Of a DNA stretch of 64,000 nt, positions 1-10,064 are shown piece by piece. Every line of letters starts with the position of its first letter. The stretch's first letter is position 1. The stretch lies in NCBI GenBank assembly GCA_023953775.1, contig JAMLJD010000018.1, positions 1-64,000 of the forward strand, written 5' to 3'. The notes under the pieces are model-generated. The model did not search any database, had not been told where the DNA came from, and worked only from the letters and a program-made list of their open reading frames with translations. The DNA is from Rhizobiaceae bacterium (GTDB lineage: Bacteria; Pseudomonadota; Alphaproteobacteria; Rhizobiales; Rhizobiaceae). Both the position numbers and the translations under genes were made by a program.

Positions 1-1
1 C

Positions 2-499
2 ACTGTGCGGGATGCGGCGCCGTGGCGCGAGATCGAAACGGCGGCGCTTGCCGGGCGGCTGTCCGATCCCGGCGTCGCGGTGCTCGATCTCGCGAGCAGC
101 CTGCGCCATCGCGAGCGCCACGTCGCCGGCGCCTGGTGGGCGGTACGCTCGCGCCTGCGGCAGGCCCGGGAGCCCCTGGCCGCGCTGCCGATATTGCGCG
201 AGATCGTCCTGACCGCGGACGACCCGGCGCTCGCCCGGCTCGCGGCGCCCGAGGCCGCGGCGCTGTGGCCCGGCGTCGAGGTCGCGGTGCTGGCCGGCGG
301 CAACCCGGCCTGGTTCGAGGCGCGCCTGCCGGTCGGCACCGGCCTGGGCCGCGCGACCTGCGCCACCGACGACGTCTGGTACAAGCCCTACGACCATGCG
401 AGCGACTACGAGCGCCATGCCCGTGCGTACCTGGAGTGGGAGGTGGGGCTGGTCGGCCAGATCGCCCGTGATCCGACGATTAGGTTCCGGCGCTACTAG
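2..499 (+). CDS. Rhodanese-like sulfurtransferase, C-terminal part (5' end outside window)
   Basis: The frame is open from the left edge of the window, so this is the C-terminal 165 residues of a longer protein. It shows a rhodanese fold: a V-x-V-L-D-L strand, an H-V-A-G-A segment near residue 40, and a late [10 protein letters not shown] strand-turn. In a working rhodanese the loop after the central strand carries the catalytic Cys; here that stretch reads V-L-T-A-D-D-P-A with no Cys, so this domain looks catalytically dead. Multi-domain rhodanese proteins often keep an inactive copy beside an active one, which would lie upstream of the window. The C-terminal Tyr/Arg-rich tail (Y-x-R-H-A-x-A-Y-L) is outside the core domain. 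Its stop overlaps the stop of the convergent permease gene within one CTAG. Confidence 0.7.
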   Translation, partial: TVRDAAPWREIETAALAGRLSDPGVAVLDLASSLRHRERHVAGAWWAVRSRLRQAREPLAALPILREIVLTADDPALARLAAPEAAALWPGVEVAVLAGGNPAWFEARLPVGTGLGRATCATDDVWYKPYDHASDYERHARAYLEWEVGLVGQIARDPTIRFRRY

Positions 500-1257
500 C
501 TGCGCAGCCGGTACCCGGTCCTGAAGATCCAGGCCACGATGCCGATGCACAGCGCCAGGAAGCCGGCGATCATGCCGAGGCTCACCCAGATGTTGACGTC
601 GGCGATCTCGAAGAAGGCCCAGCGAAAGCCGCTCACGAGGTAGAGCACCGGATTGGCGAGGCTGACCGACTGCCAGAACGGCGTCAGCATGTTGATCGAG
701 TAGAAGGTGCCGCCGAGGAAGGCGAGGGGTGTGATGATCAGCAGCGGCACCAGCTGCAGCTTCTCGAAGTTGTCGGCCCAGATGCCGATGATGAAGCCGA
801 GCAGGCTGAAGCTGATCGCGGTCAGCACCAGGAACAGCACCATCCAGACCGGATGCGCGATGTGCAGGTCGACGAGCGCCGCGGCGGTGGCGAGAATGAT
901 GATCCCGATGATCACCGACTTGGTCGAGGCCGCGCCGACATAGCCGATGATCAGCTCGAGCGGCGAGACCGGCGCCGAGAGCAGCTCGTAGACCGTTCCC
1001 GAGAACTTCGGGAAGAAGATCGCGAACGAGGCGTTGGACACGCTCTGGGTGAGCAGCGACATCATGATGAGGCCGGGCACGATGAAGGCGCCATAGCCGA
1101 CGCCGTCGACCTCGGGGATGCGCGAGCCGATCGCCGAGCCGAACACCACGAAGTACAGGGATGTCGACAGCACCGGCGAGACGATGCTCTGGAAGAGGGT
1201 GCGTCTCATGCGCGCCATCTCGTAGAGATAGATCGCGCGGATGCCGTGCCAGTTCAT
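496..1257 (-). CDS. ABC-2 type transporter permease
   Basis: Inner-membrane permease of a drug or polysaccharide-type ABC exporter, 253 aa. The protein has a short cytoplasmic N-terminus ([14 protein letters not shown]) and six predicted hydrophobic stretches, including [10 protein letters not shown] and the C-terminal [10 protein letters not shown]. The conserved ABC-2 region [10 protein letters not shown] and a late [11 protein letters not shown] segment match the NodJ/DrrB-like family, whose usual length is about 250 aa. The start codon overlaps the stop of the ATPase gene by 4 bp (ATGA), so the two are translationally coupled and form one exporter. The substrate cannot be read from the sequence. 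Confidence 0.88.
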   Translation of the reverse strand: MNWHGIRAIYLYEMARMRRTLFQSIVSPVLSTSLYFVVFGSAIGSRIPEVDGVGYGAFIVPGLIMMSLLTQSVSNASFAIFFPKFSGTVYELLSAPVSPLELIIGYVGAASTKSVIIGIIILATAAALVDLHIAHPVWMVLFLVLTAISFSLLGFIIGIWADNFEKLQLVPLLIITPLAFLGGTFYSINMLTPFWQSVSLANPVLYLVSGFRWAFFEIADVNIWVSLGMIAGFLALCIGIVAWIFRTGYRLRS

Positions 1258-2192
1258 GATGCGCCCGTCCGGGTTTCGGCGACCAGGCCCACGAAGATGT
1301 CCTCGAGCGAGCTCTGGTCGGTATGCAGGTCGCGAAAGGCGATGCCGGCTTCGCCGAGGGCGGCGAGCAGGACGGGAATCGCGTTCTCGTCGCGCTTCGG
1401 ATCGTAGTCGTACACGAGCCGCGTGCCCTCATCGGCGAGCCGCAGCGAATGGCCGGCAAGTTGCGCCGGCAATGCGGCGAGCGGTGCCGCGAGCTCGACC
1501 GTGAGCTGCTTGCGCCCGAGCCGGCGCATCAGCGCGAGCTTCTCCTCGACCAGCAGGATGCGGCCATGATTGATGACCGCCACCCGGTCGGCCATCTCCT
1601 CGGCTTCCTCGATGTAGTGGGTGGTGAGGATGATCGTGGTGCCGGCGTCGCGCAGCGCGCGCACCACCGCCCACATGTCCTTGCGCAGCTCGACGTCGAC
1701 GCCCGCGCTCGGCTCGTCGAGGAACAGCACCGAGGGCTCGTGCGACAGGGCCTTGGCGATCAGGACCCGCCGCTTCATGCCGCCCGAGAGCGTCATGAGG
1801 CGATTGTCCTTCTTGTCCCAGAGCGAGAGCTGGCGCAGGACCCGCTCGATGTGCGCCGGATCCGGCGCCCGGCCGAACAGGCCGCGGCTGAACGACACGG
1901 TGTTCCAGACCGACTCGAAGGAATCGGTGGTCAGCTCCTGCGGCACCAGTCCGATCATGGAGCGGGTCTTGCGGTAGTCGCGCACGATGTCGTGGCCGTC
2001 GACCGTGACGCTTCCCGACCCGGGATTGACGATGCCGCAGATGATCGAGATCAGCGTCGTCTTTCCGGCCCCGTTGGGTCCGAGAAGCGCGAGGATCTCG
2101 CCCCGCTCGATGTCGAGGTCGAGCGGCTTGAGCGCCTCGAACCCGTTGCCATAGGTCTTGGTGAGTTTCGAGACTGAAACGATGGGTGCCAT
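1254..2192 (-). CDS. ABC transporter ATP-binding protein
   Basis: ATPase of the exporter whose permease follows directly, 312 aa. It has Walker A (G-P-N-G-A-G-K-T-T), the signature motif L-S-G-G-M-K-R-R, Walker B followed by Glu ([12 protein letters not shown]) and the switch His in T-T-H-Y-I-E-E. The D-loop and a C-terminal extension of about 90 residues fit the DrrA/NodI-type family. The frame stays open upstream to 2348, but the ATG at 2192 is preceded by AGGAG seven bases away and gives the normal family N-terminus ([15 protein letters not shown]), so it was chosen. It is first in a two-gene operon. Confidence 0.9.
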   Translation of the reverse strand: MAPIVSVSKLTKTYGNGFEALKPLDLDIERGEILALLGPNGAGKTTLISIICGIVNPGSGSVTVDGHDIVRDYRKTRSMIGLVPQELTTDSFESVWNTVSFSRGLFGRAPDPAHIERVLRQLSLWDKKDNRLMTLSGGMKRRVLIAKALSHEPSVLFLDEPSAGVDVELRKDMWAVVRALRDAGTTIILTTHYIEEAEEMADRVAVINHGRILLVEEKLALMRRLGRKQLTVELAAPLAALPAQLAGHSLRLADEGTRLVYDYDPKRDENAIPVLLAALGEAGIAFRDLHTDQSSLEDIFVGLVAETRTGAS

Positions 2193-2463
2193 GAAGCTGC
2201 TCCTGGAAAGGGCGCTGGGCAGGGCGGAGGCTGGCGATGATCCGGGCGGCTGTCCGGGCCGCACCGAAGGGGTGAGCCGCGCATATAGGACGATGCCGAG
2301 GCCGATGCCACCTCGAACGCCCGGTCCCGCGCTTCCTACTGACAGCAACGGCGGCCCGCAAAATCAGCCATTTTGTCTCAAGTGATCGCCGAAAGGCTAA
2401 TTTAAGCTCTTTCCGCTAACGAAAGGGGATGTTTGTTTTTTGCCGGTCGTTGGCAGGGTACAC

Positions 2464-5148
2464 GTGAGCGAACGAGGCTATTTCGGCAGGGTTGCGCGGG
2501 CACTGGAGTTGCTGTGGCGCCCCGCCTTCATTCCCGCCGCCGTCGCCTTGAGCGTCGTGATCGTGGCGGCGTTCTATGCCGATTCCCAGAACCGGGAAAT
2601 GTACCGGCAGGGCCTGCGCAGCGACGTGCTCAGCCAGCTCGGCCTCGTGCGGGCCAAGCTCGAAGGCAGCATCAACGGCAACATACAGCTGGCGCGGGGC
2701 CTCGTCGCGGCGATCTCCACCGAGCCGGACATGACGCAGGAGCGGTTCTCCGAGCTCTCGCGGCATCTCCTGATGCAGCGTTCCCAGCTTCGCCACATCG
2801 CAGCCGCGCCGGATCTCGTGGTTCGCATGGTCTATCCGCTCGAAGGCAATGAGCGGGCGATCGGCCTCGACTACAACACCAACGAAGCGCAGCGCGCGGC
2901 AGCGCTTCGCGCCCGCGACACCGGCGAAATGGTGCTGGCCGGCCCGCTCAACCTCGTCCAGGGCGGCGTCGGACTTGTGGCGCGGTTTCCGGTCTACACC
3001 GGCCATCTCGAAAACGGCGGATTCTGGGGCATCGTCGCAGCGGTGATCGACGTTTCCAGCCTCTATGTCGACAGCGGCCTGCGCGATCCCCACCTTCCGA
3101 TCGATGTCGCCATCGCCGGGCGCGACGCGACCGGCCGCGACGGCGAGATCTTCTACGGTCGGCCCGGCATCTTTACCGACGACCCGGTGATCGCCGATGT
3201 CCAGCTCGCGACGGGAAGCTGGCGTGTCGCCGCGATACCGAAGAACGGGTGGGACGAAGCGCCTCCGTTCGTCTGGCTGCTGCGGCTGGCGATGGTGTTC
3301 GCCGGCGGCCTCATCGTGGTGCCGATGGTGATGACCGGCCGGCTTGTCGAGGAGCGGCGCAAGAACATCTTCGAGCTGCGGCGCCGGGAGCGCCAGCTCG
3401 ACCGCCTGTCGCGGCGGCTCGGCCTTGCGCTCGACGCTTCCAAGGTCGGCGTCTGGGAGTACAACATCACGACGGGACGGCTCATCTGGGACGACCGGAT
3501 GAACGAGCTCTACGGTCTGCCGCGCGACAATGGCGCGCGCGACTACCAGAGCTGGCGCAGGGCCCTTCATCCCAAGGACCTCGCGCGCGCCGAGAAGGAC
3601 TTCAGCCATGCCATCGAGGAGACCGGCCGGTACAATTCCGACTACCGGCTGCTCCTGCCCGACGGCGCGGTTCGCCACATCCGCGCGATAGGCGCGGTCT
3701 ATGGCGAGGCGAATGGCGACAGCGTCATCGTCGGGGTCAACTGGGACGTGACCGCCGACGTTGCCCTCAACGAGGACCTGCGCCGCGCCAAGACCCTCAC
3801 CGAGGCCAGAAACCAGGAGCTGGAGCACGCCCAGGAGCGCATTGAGTACAACGCTCTGCACGATTCCCTGACCGGCCTGCCGAACCGGCGCTATCTCGAC
3901 CAGCGCCTCGAAGCGCTTGCATCGGAACCGCGGCATCAGGAGGCGCAGACGGCGCTGCTGCATATCGATCTCGACCGCTTCAAGCAGATCAACGACACGC
4001 TCGGCCATGCCGCGGGCGATGCGATGCTGGTTCATGCGGCCGGCGTTCTCAAGGCCAACATCCGCCACGACGATTTCGTCGCGCGGGTCGGCGGCGACGA
4101 ATTCGTCGTGCTGTGCGTCATCGGACATGGCGACGATCCCGAGGCCTATCTGGCAGCCCTTGCCGACCGTATCATCGAGCAGATGCGCCGGCCGGTGCGC
4201 TATCACGGCCACGAATGCCGCTTCGGCGTCAGCGTCGGCATCGCGCTGCGCAACGAGGACGAGGAGCCGAAGCAGCTGCTCGTCAACGCGGATATCGCCC
4301 TCTACCGCGCCAAGAGCCGCGGCCGCGATCGCTATCAGTTCTTCAACCGGGCGCTGCAGGCCGAGATCGTCAGCACCAAGCGCACGGCGGACGAGATCCT
4401 CAACGGTCTCGAGCGGGGCGAGTTCGTCGCGCACTACCAGCCGCAATTCGACGCGCGGACGCGCGAGATCATCGGCGTGGAGGCGCTGGTCCGCTGGGAT
4501 CATCCGAGCCGCGGGCTGCTGGCGCCGGTCCATTTCCTCTCGGTCGCCGAGGAACTGAACGCAGTCGCCACCATCGACCGCATCATTCTCGAGCAGGCGC
4601 TTCGCGACTTCGAGATCTGGCGGCGACAGGGCCTTGGCATTCCGGCCGTCTCGGTCAACGTCTCCGCGCGGCGGCTTCGCGACGAGGAGCTCGTCGCCTC
4701 GCTGCGCGGCCTCGACATCAAGCCCGGCACGGTGTCCTTCGAACTGGTGGAATCGATCTTCCTCGACGAGAACGACGAATTCGTCACCTGGAACGTCGAC
4801 CATCTCAAGGATCTGGGCATCGGCATCGAGATCGACGATTTCGGCACCGGCTACGCATCCATCGTCAGCCTGCTCAAGCTGCGGCCGAGCCGGCTGAAGA
4901 TCGACCGGCAGCTTGTCCGGCCGATCACCCGGTCCGAGACGCAGCGCGCGCTCGTTCATTCGATCATCGACATCGGCAAGTCGCTGAACATCGCGGTGCT
5001 GGCCGAAGGCGTCGAGACGCTCGAGCACGCCGAGATCCTCGATCGCCTCGGATGCGACGCCCTCCAGGGCTATGCCTTCGCCAAGCCGATGGCATCCGGT
5101 GCGCTGGCCGAGTTTGCCCGCACCCGCCGCTGGCTCGAGGCCTCCTGA
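2464..5148 (+). CDS. CHASE-PAS-GGDEF-EAL cyclic-di-GMP turnover protein
   Basis: Membrane sensor of about 894 aa that probably both makes and degrades c-di-GMP. The order is: TM1 near residues 18-36; a periplasmic CHASE-like domain (L-R-H-I-A-A-A-P-D-L-V-V and Y-P-L-E-G-N); TM2 near 275-295; a PAS domain (A-S-K-V-G-V-W-E-Y-N); a GGDEF domain with intact G-G-D-E-F at 543-547; and an EAL domain with E-A-L at 673-675 and D-D-F-G-T-G. An R-H-D-D tetrad sits exactly five residues before GGDEF, the inhibitory I-site, so product feedback is expected. A GTG start at 2464 behind AGGG was preferred over a TTG at 2440; this choice is moderate. The gene stands alone. The ligand sensed by CHASE is unknown. 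Confidence 0.88.
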   Translation: MSERGYFGRVARALELLWRPAFIPAAVALSVVIVAAFYADSQNREMYRQGLRSDVLSQLGLVRAKLEGSINGNIQLARGLVAAISTEPDMTQERFSELSRHLLMQRSQLRHIAAAPDLVVRMVYPLEGNERAIGLDYNTNEAQRAAALRARDTGEMVLAGPLNLVQGGVGLVARFPVYTGHLENGGFWGIVAAVIDVSSLYVDSGLRDPHLPIDVAIAGRDATGRDGEIFYGRPGIFTDDPVIADVQLATGSWRVAAIPKNGWDEAPPFVWLLRLAMVFAGGLIVVPMVMTGRLVEERRKNIFELRRRERQLDRLSRRLGLALDASKVGVWEYNITTGRLIWDDRMNELYGLPRDNGARDYQSWRRALHPKDLARAEKDFSHAIEETGRYNSDYRLLLPDGAVRHIRAIGAVYGEANGDSVIVGVNWDVTADVALNEDLRRAKTLTEARNQELEHAQERIEYNALHDSLTGLPNRRYLDQRLEALASEPRHQEAQTALLHIDLDRFKQINDTLGHAAGDAMLVHAAGVLKANIRHDDFVARVGGDEFVVLCVIGHGDDPEAYLAALADRIIEQMRRPVRYHGHECRFGVSVGIALRNEDEEPKQLLVNADIALYRAKSRGRDRYQFFNRALQAEIVSTKRTADEILNGLERGEFVAHYQPQFDARTREIIGVEALVRWDHPSRGLLAPVHFLSVAEELNAVATIDRIILEQALRDFEIWRRQGLGIPAVSVNVSARRLRDEELVASLRGLDIKPGTVSFELVESIFLDENDEFVTWNVDHLKDLGIGIEIDDFGTGYASIVSLLKLRPSRLKIDRQLVRPITRSETQRALVHSIIDIGKSLNIAVLAEGVETLEHAEILDRLGCDALQGYAFAKPMASGALAEFARTRRWLEAS

Positions 5149-5279
5149 GGCCGGGTTCGGCCCGGCATCCGCTGCGTCATGGACGGGATCGTCCCCCGCC
5201 AGTTTCCCCGCCGCACTTGACGAAACCGGGCAGGTCGAGCAACGAGGGCACGGAGGAAACCGCCGAGGGAGCCGTGTTC

Positions 5280-6221
5280 ATGGCGCTTGCATTCACTTTT
5301 CCGGGCCAGGGCAGCCAGGCCGTGGGCATGGGCAAGGACCTTGCCGACGCCTTTCCCGAGGCGCGCGCCGTGTTCGCCGAGGTTGACGATGCGCTCGGCG
5401 AGAAACTGTCCGCGATCATGTGGGAAGGCCCGGAGGATACGCTGACGCTGACTGCCAATGCGCAGCCGGCGTTGATGGCGGTGTCGATGGCGGCGATGCG
5501 CGCCCTCGAAACGCGCGGCTTCGTGCTGAAGGACAAGGTCTCCTACGTCGCGGGCCATTCGCTCGGCGAATATTCGGCCCTGTGCGCGGCGGGGATGTTC
5601 TCGATCGGCGACTGCGCCCGCCTCCTGCGCATCCGCGGCAATGCCATGCAGGCTGCGGTGCCGGTCGGCGAGGGGGCGATGGCGGCGATCATCGGGCTCG
5701 ATCAGGCCGAGGTCGAATCCGCCTGCGCGGAAGCCGGCAGGGGATCCGTCTGCCAGATAGCCAACGACAATGGCGGCGGTCAGCTCGTCATTTCGGGTGC
5801 CAAGCCGGCCGTCGAGCATGCCGCGCGGCTGTGCACCGAAAAGGGCGCCAAGAGGGCACTGATGCTGAGCGTGTCCGCGCCCTTCCATTCCGCGCTGATG
5901 CAGCCGGCGGCCGATGCCATGCGCGAGGCGCTGGCAGGCGTCGAGAAGCAAGCGCCGGCGGTTCCCGTCGTGGCCAATGTCACCGTCAGCCCGCTGACCG
6001 ATCCGGAAGACATCGCCGCGCGTCTCGTCGAGCAGGTGACCGGCCGGGTGCGCTGGCGCGAGACGGTGGAATGGTTCGGCGCCAACGGCGTCGCCACGCT
6101 GGCCGAAGTCGGCTCCGGCAAGGTCCTCTCGGGGCTTGCCCGGCGCATCAATCGCGATATTGCCACGCTTGCCATCGGCACGCCCGCCGACATCGATGCG
6201 GCCATGGCCGCGCTCGCGTGA
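5280..6221 (+). CDS. fabD: Malonyl-CoA:ACP transacylase
   Basis: Transfers malonyl from CoA to acyl carrier protein, giving the extender unit for type II fatty-acid synthesis in the cytoplasm. The 313-aa protein begins M-A-L-A-F-T-F-P-G-Q-G-S-Q and carries the nucleophile motif G-H-S-L-G-E with Ser94. A later A-P-F-H-S-A-L-M supplies the catalytic His, and the conserved Arg of the malonyl pocket lies in L-R-I-R-G-N. The frame runs open far upstream inside the EAL gene in another phase, but the ATG at 5280 follows GAGGGA and starts the family core. It is first in a + strand cluster with fabG, acpP and fabF, whose products use what it makes. Confidence 0.96.
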   Translation: MALAFTFPGQGSQAVGMGKDLADAFPEARAVFAEVDDALGEKLSAIMWEGPEDTLTLTANAQPALMAVSMAAMRALETRGFVLKDKVSYVAGHSLGEYSALCAAGMFSIGDCARLLRIRGNAMQAAVPVGEGAMAAIIGLDQAEVESACAEAGRGSVCQIANDNGGGQLVISGAKPAVEHAARLCTEKGAKRALMLSVSAPFHSALMQPAADAMREALAGVEKQAPAVPVVANVTVSPLTDPEDIAARLVEQVTGRVRWRETVEWFGANGVATLAEVGSGKVLSGLARRINRDIATLAIGTPADIDAAMAALA

Positions 6222-6263
6222 CCGGCGTCCGCCCGTTCAGCCATACCAGATGAGGACAGTACA

Positions 6264-7001
6264 ATGTTTGACCTGACCGGCCGCAAGGCGCTCGTAACCG
6301 GGGCGTCGGGAGGAATTGGCGAGGCCGTCGCCCGCGCGCTCCATGCAGCCGGCGCGACCGTCGGCCTACACGGCACGCGCCGCGAGAAGCTCGACCAGCT
6401 CGCCTCGGAGCTGGGCGACCGGACGCTTGTGCTGCCCGCCGACCTGTCCGATCGCGACGCCGTCAAGGCGCTGGCCCAGAAGGCCGAGGCCGAACTCGAA
6501 GGCGTCGACATCCTGGTCAACAATGCCGGCATTACCCGCGACAGCCTGTTCGTGCGCATGTCGGACGAGGGCTGGGACGCCGTCATCGAGGTCAACCTGA
6601 CCTCCGTGTTCAGGCTCACCCGCGAGCTGACCCATCCCATGATGCGCCGCCGGCACGGCCGGATCGTCAACATCACCTCGGTCGTCGGCTTCACCGGCAA
6701 TCCCGGCCAGGCCAACTACTGCGCCTCCAAGGCCGGCATGGTCGGCTTTTCCAAGTCGCTGGCCCAGGAGATCGCCTCGCGCAACATCACCGTCAACTGC
6801 GTTGCCCCGGGCTTCATCGAATCGGCCATGACCGACAAGCTCAACGACAAGCAGAAGGAAGCGATCATGGGCGCCATTCCGATGCAACGGATGGGAACGG
6901 GCGCCGAGATCGCCTCGGCGGTGATCTATCTGGCGTCCGACGAGGCGGGCTACGTCACCGGCCAGACCGTCCATGTGAACGGCGGCATGGCGATGCTTTG
7001 A
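6264..7001 (+). CDS. fabG: 3-oxoacyl-ACP reductase
   Basis: NADPH-dependent reductase of beta-ketoacyl-ACP, the first reduction of each elongation cycle. The 245-aa short-chain dehydrogenase has the cofactor motif T-G-A-S-G-G-I-G (12-19), N-N-A-G (86-89) and the catalytic set Asn111, Ser139, Tyr152, Lys156 (Y-C-A-S-K). The C-terminus Y-V-T-G-Q-T-V-H-V-N-G-G-M-A-M-L is typical of FabG. It lies 42 bp after fabD with a GAGGA ribosome site, so both are probably co-transcribed. The neighbouring acpP and fabF genes separate it from generic SDR enzymes. Confidence 0.96.
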   Translation: MFDLTGRKALVTGASGGIGEAVARALHAAGATVGLHGTRREKLDQLASELGDRTLVLPADLSDRDAVKALAQKAEAELEGVDILVNNAGITRDSLFVRMSDEGWDAVIEVNLTSVFRLTRELTHPMMRRRHGRIVNITSVVGFTGNPGQANYCASKAGMVGFSKSLAQEIASRNITVNCVAPGFIESAMTDKLNDKQKEAIMGAIPMQRMGTGAEIASAVIYLASDEAGYVTGQTVHVNGGMAML

Positions 7002-7240
7002 GGCCGCGCCCGGCTAACCTTCCGCTACGGATGTCCGGCCGGGCCGGTTTGCGCTTTGCGGGTCCAAAACTTTCATGATATGCCGCGCCGCGAAGCCGGA
7101 ATGCCGGCACCGTTGCAGACCGGGCGAGCATTGCGACATTCGGGGATGCGTGGGTGCTTTCCCGGCGATCTTTTCAGCTTGATTACCGGCAGTGGTGCCG
7201 TTAACGAAGACCGGACAAACAGGAAATCGAGGGTTCCCCA

Positions 7241-7477
7241 ATGAGCGATACCGCAGAACGCGTCAAGAAAATCGTCGTCGAGCATCTCGGCGTGGATGCC
7301 GACAAGGTCGTGGAGTCTGCGAGCTTCATCGACGATCTGGGCGCAGACAGCCTTGACACGGTCGAGCTCGTGATGGCCTTCGAGGAAGAATTCGGCGTCG
7401 AGATCCCCGACGATGCCGCCGAGACCATTCTCACGGTCGGCGATGCCGTGAAGTACATCGACAAGGCCTCCGCCTGA
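7241..7477 (+). CDS. acpP: Acyl carrier protein
   Basis: Small acidic carrier (78 aa) that holds growing acyl chains on 4'-phosphopantetheine. The attachment serine is Ser37 in [10 protein letters not shown]. The start [12 protein letters not shown] and the end A-V-K-Y-I-D-K-A are those of the main fatty-acid ACP. A GAGGG sequence precedes the ATG. The 239-bp gap between fabG and this gene is the widest in the fab cluster and is a natural place for a separate strong promoter, since ACP is made in excess of its partners; I could not fix -35/-10 boxes there with confidence. Confidence 0.97.
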   Translation: MSDTAERVKKIVVEHLGVDADKVVESASFIDDLGADSLDTVELVMAFEEEFGVEIPDDAAETILTVGDAVKYIDKASA

Positions 7478-7534
7478 GGATTCGGCCGCCGCGCCGGCAC
7501 GGCGCGGCACAGCCGCCGAACGGGAGGATAGTCG

Positions 7535-8794
7535 ATGAGACGCGTTGTCGTCACCGGTCTGGGCCTCTTGTCCCCATTCGGTGCCGGAGCAGAGCTGACC
7601 TGGAAGAAAATTCTCTCGGGCGCCAGCGCTGCTTCGCACATCGCGACGTTCCAGACTGACGATCTTCCGTGCAAGATCGCCCATGTCGTGCCCCGCGGCG
7701 ACGGCGAGGGGGCGTTCAATCCGGACGATTTCCTGGAACCCAAGGACCAGCGCAAGATCGGGGATTTCATCCTCTACGGCATCGCTGCCGCCGATATGGC
7801 GCTCGAGGATTCCGGCTGGAAGCCGACCACCGCCGACGAGCAGAACGCCACCGGCGTGATGATCGGATCGGGCATCGGCGGCATCGAGGGGATCGCCGAA
7901 AACGCGCTGATCCTCCACGAGCGCGGCCCGCGCCGCATCAGCCCGTTCTTCATCCCCGGCAACATCATCAATCTCGTCTCCGGTCAGGTTTCGATCCGGC
8001 ATGGGCTGAAGGGCCCCAACCACGCCGTGGTAACGGCCTGTTCCACCGGCGCGCACGCCATCGGCGACGCGGCCCGGCTGATCATGTTCGGCGATGCCGA
8101 CGTCATGCTCGCCGGCGGCTCGGAATCGCCGGTGACGCGGCTGTCCATTGCCGGCTTCTCGTCTTGCAAGGCGCTGTCGACGGCCTACAACGATACGCCG
8201 CAGAAAGCGTCCCGCCCCTATGACCGGGATCGCGACGGTTTCGTCATGGGCGAGGGCGGCGCGGTCGTCGTGCTCGAGGAACTGGAACACGCCAAGGCAC
8301 GCGGTGCGAAGATCTATGCCGAGATCACCGGCTACGGGCTGACGGGCGACGCCTACCACATCACGGCCCCCGCCGAGGACGGCGACGGCGCATTCCGCTG
8401 CATGAGCGCGGCTCTCAAGCGGGCGAAGCTCACGCCCTCCGATGTCGACTACATCAACGCGCACGGCACCTCGACGATGGCCGACACCATCGAGCTCGGC
8501 GCCGTCGAGCGGCTTGTCGGCAATGCCGCCTCGAAGGTCTCGATGTCGTCCACCAAATCGTCGATCGGCCATCTGCTTGGCGCCGCCGGCGCGGCGGAAG
8601 CGATCTTCTCGATACTGGCAATCCGCGACAACGTTGCGCCGCCCACCATCAATCTCGAGAATCCGTCGGTGGAGACGCCGATCGATCTGGTGCCGATCAA
8701 GGCGCGCGAGCGGCAGATCGACGTCGCGCTGTCCAACTCCTTCGGCTTCGGCGGCACCAACGCGTCACTGGTCTTCCAGCGCTACAATGGCTGA
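7535..8794 (+). CDS. fabF: 3-oxoacyl-ACP synthase II
   Basis: Condenses malonyl-ACP with acyl-ACP to extend the chain by two carbons. The 419-aa thiolase-fold enzyme has the KAS II triad Cys169 (T-A-C-S-T-G), His310 (N-A-H-G-T-S-T) and His346 (S-S-I-G-H-L-L-G-A-A-G). The glycine-rich tail S-N-S-F-G-F-G-G-T-N-A-S is also present. The length and the pair of His residues mark KAS I/II, not FabH. A GGGAGGA site lies seven bases before the ATG. It is 57 bp from acpP, so the two are probably co-expressed. Confidence 0.96.
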   Translation: MRRVVVTGLGLLSPFGAGAELTWKKILSGASAASHIATFQTDDLPCKIAHVVPRGDGEGAFNPDDFLEPKDQRKIGDFILYGIAAADMALEDSGWKPTTADEQNATGVMIGSGIGGIEGIAENALILHERGPRRISPFFIPGNIINLVSGQVSIRHGLKGPNHAVVTACSTGAHAIGDAARLIMFGDADVMLAGGSESPVTRLSIAGFSSCKALSTAYNDTPQKASRPYDRDRDGFVMGEGGAVVVLEELEHAKARGAKIYAEITGYGLTGDAYHITAPAEDGDGAFRCMSAALKRAKLTPSDVDYINAHGTSTMADTIELGAVERLVGNAASKVSMSSTKSSIGHLLGAAGAAEAIFSILAIRDNVAPPTINLENPSVETPIDLVPIKARERQIDVALSNSFGFGGTNASLVFQRYNG

Positions 8795-8891
8795 CGGCGG
8801 ACGGCCGCATTTGCGACGTCAAATTTGCCACATTCGGATTTAGTGTCGGTACGGGGACGACAAATCGTGCCGTGGGAGCGGGCTCAACCTG

Positions 8892-10064
8892 ATGAACGAA
8901 AATGCGAACGGATTCGGAAATCGCGGCGATGACCGCAAGCCGATCGTGCCGAGGTCGGCGAGCGAAGCGCTGAGACCGGAGGCCGGCACACCGCCGCCGC
9001 GCCGCTCGCGCCAGTCTCGCAATCAGTTCGTCGTGTTCCTCAATTTCCTGATGTCGGCTGTGGTGCTGCTCGTGCTCGCCGGCGGCGCGGCGATCTATGT
9101 CGGCAAGAATATGTTCGAGGCGGAAGGTCCGGCCAGAACCAACGAGACGATCCTCGTCCGGCCCAATACCGGCCTGCAGGCGATCGCCGAATCGCTTGAG
9201 CGAAGCGGCGTGATCAGCAATTCGCTGCTGTTCCGTCTCGGTGTGCGCGCCTATGGCAATGACGGCAGCCTCAAGGCCGGCGAATACGAGGTCAAGGCCG
9301 GCGCGTCCATGCACGACATCATGGAGCTGCTCCGCAGCGGCCGCTCGATCCTCTACTCGCTGACGATCCCGGAGGGGCTTACCGTCAAGCAGGCGCTCGA
9401 TCGCATCGCCGACATGGAAGAGCTTGCGGGCGAAATGCCCGAGGACGTGCCGCCGGAAGGCAGCCTGGCCGCCGACACCCAGCGCTTCACCCGCGGAACG
9501 ACCCGCGAGAGCATCGTCGCCAAGCTTGTCGCGGATCAGAAGGAACTGGTCGACGCGATCTGGAGCCGCCGCGTGGCGGACCTGCCGATCGAAACCGTCG
9601 AGGAGTTCGTGACGCTCGCGTCGATCGTCGAGAAGGAAACCGGTCGCGCCGACGAACGCTCCCGGGTTGCCTCGGTGTTCATCAATCGTCTGAGGGCCGG
9701 CATGCGGCTCCAGTCCGATCCGACCGTGATCTACGGGATCTACGGTGGCGCTGGGAAGCCGGCCGACAAGCCGATCACCCGGTCCGACCTCGACGACAAG
9801 AACCCTTACAACACCTATGTGATCAACGGCCTGCCGCCGTCGCCGATCGCCATTCCGGGCCGTGCGGCGCTCGAGGCCGTGGCCAACCCCTCGCGCACGA
9901 AGGACCTGTACTTCGTGGCCGACGGAACCGGCGGCCACGTGTTCGCGGAGACGCTGGAAGAGCACAACGAGAACGTCGCGCGCTGGCGCGAGATCGAGAA
10001 GAAGCGACAGCAGGAAGCGGAAGAGGCCGCAAAGGCCGCCGGGGATGGTGCCGCGTCCGACTAG
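8892..10064 (+). CDS. mltG: Endolytic murein transglycosylase MltG
   Basis: Inner-membrane enzyme that cleaves nascent peptidoglycan and is thought to end glycan strand growth. The 390-aa protein has a proline/arginine-rich cytoplasmic N-terminus of about 45 residues, one membrane span near 48-72 (F-L-M-S-A-V-V-L-L-V-L-A) and the YceG domain. The I-V-E-K-E-T-G motif near 245-251, with the catalytic Glu, is followed by V-F-I-N-R-L and L-Q-S-D-P-T-V-I-Y-G. The C-terminal 20 residues are Lys/Glu/Ala-rich. Placement straight after fabF is the usual order in Hyphomicrobiales. Confidence 0.94.
   Translation: MNENANGFGNRGDDRKPIVPRSASEALRPEAGTPPPRRSRQSRNQFVVFLNFLMSAVVLLVLAGGAAIYVGKNMFEAEGPARTNETILVRPNTGLQAIAESLERSGVISNSLLFRLGVRAYGNDGSLKAGEYEVKAGASMHDIMELLRSGRSILYSLTIPEGLTVKQALDRIADMEELAGEMPEDVPPEGSLAADTQRFTRGTTRESIVAKLVADQKELVDAIWSRRVADLPIETVEEFVTLASIVEKETGRADERSRVASVFINRLRAGMRLQSDPTVIYGIYGGAGKPADKPITRSDLDDKNPYNTYVINGLPPSPIAIPGRAALEAVANPSRTKDLYFVADGTGGHVFAETLEEHNENVARWREIEKKRQQEAEEAAKAAGDGAASD

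Noticed and set aside
2359-2375. CAAAAT-N5-ATTTTG inverted repeat upstream of the first GGDEF-EAL gene
   Set aside because: It is short and AT-rich with no T-run; the position suggests promoter DNA, but no clear role can be assigned.
2416-5028. Open frame of 870 codons on the - strand opposite the GGDEF-EAL gene
   Set aside because: It is the mirror of a gene with clear GGDEF and EAL motifs and has no domain of its own.
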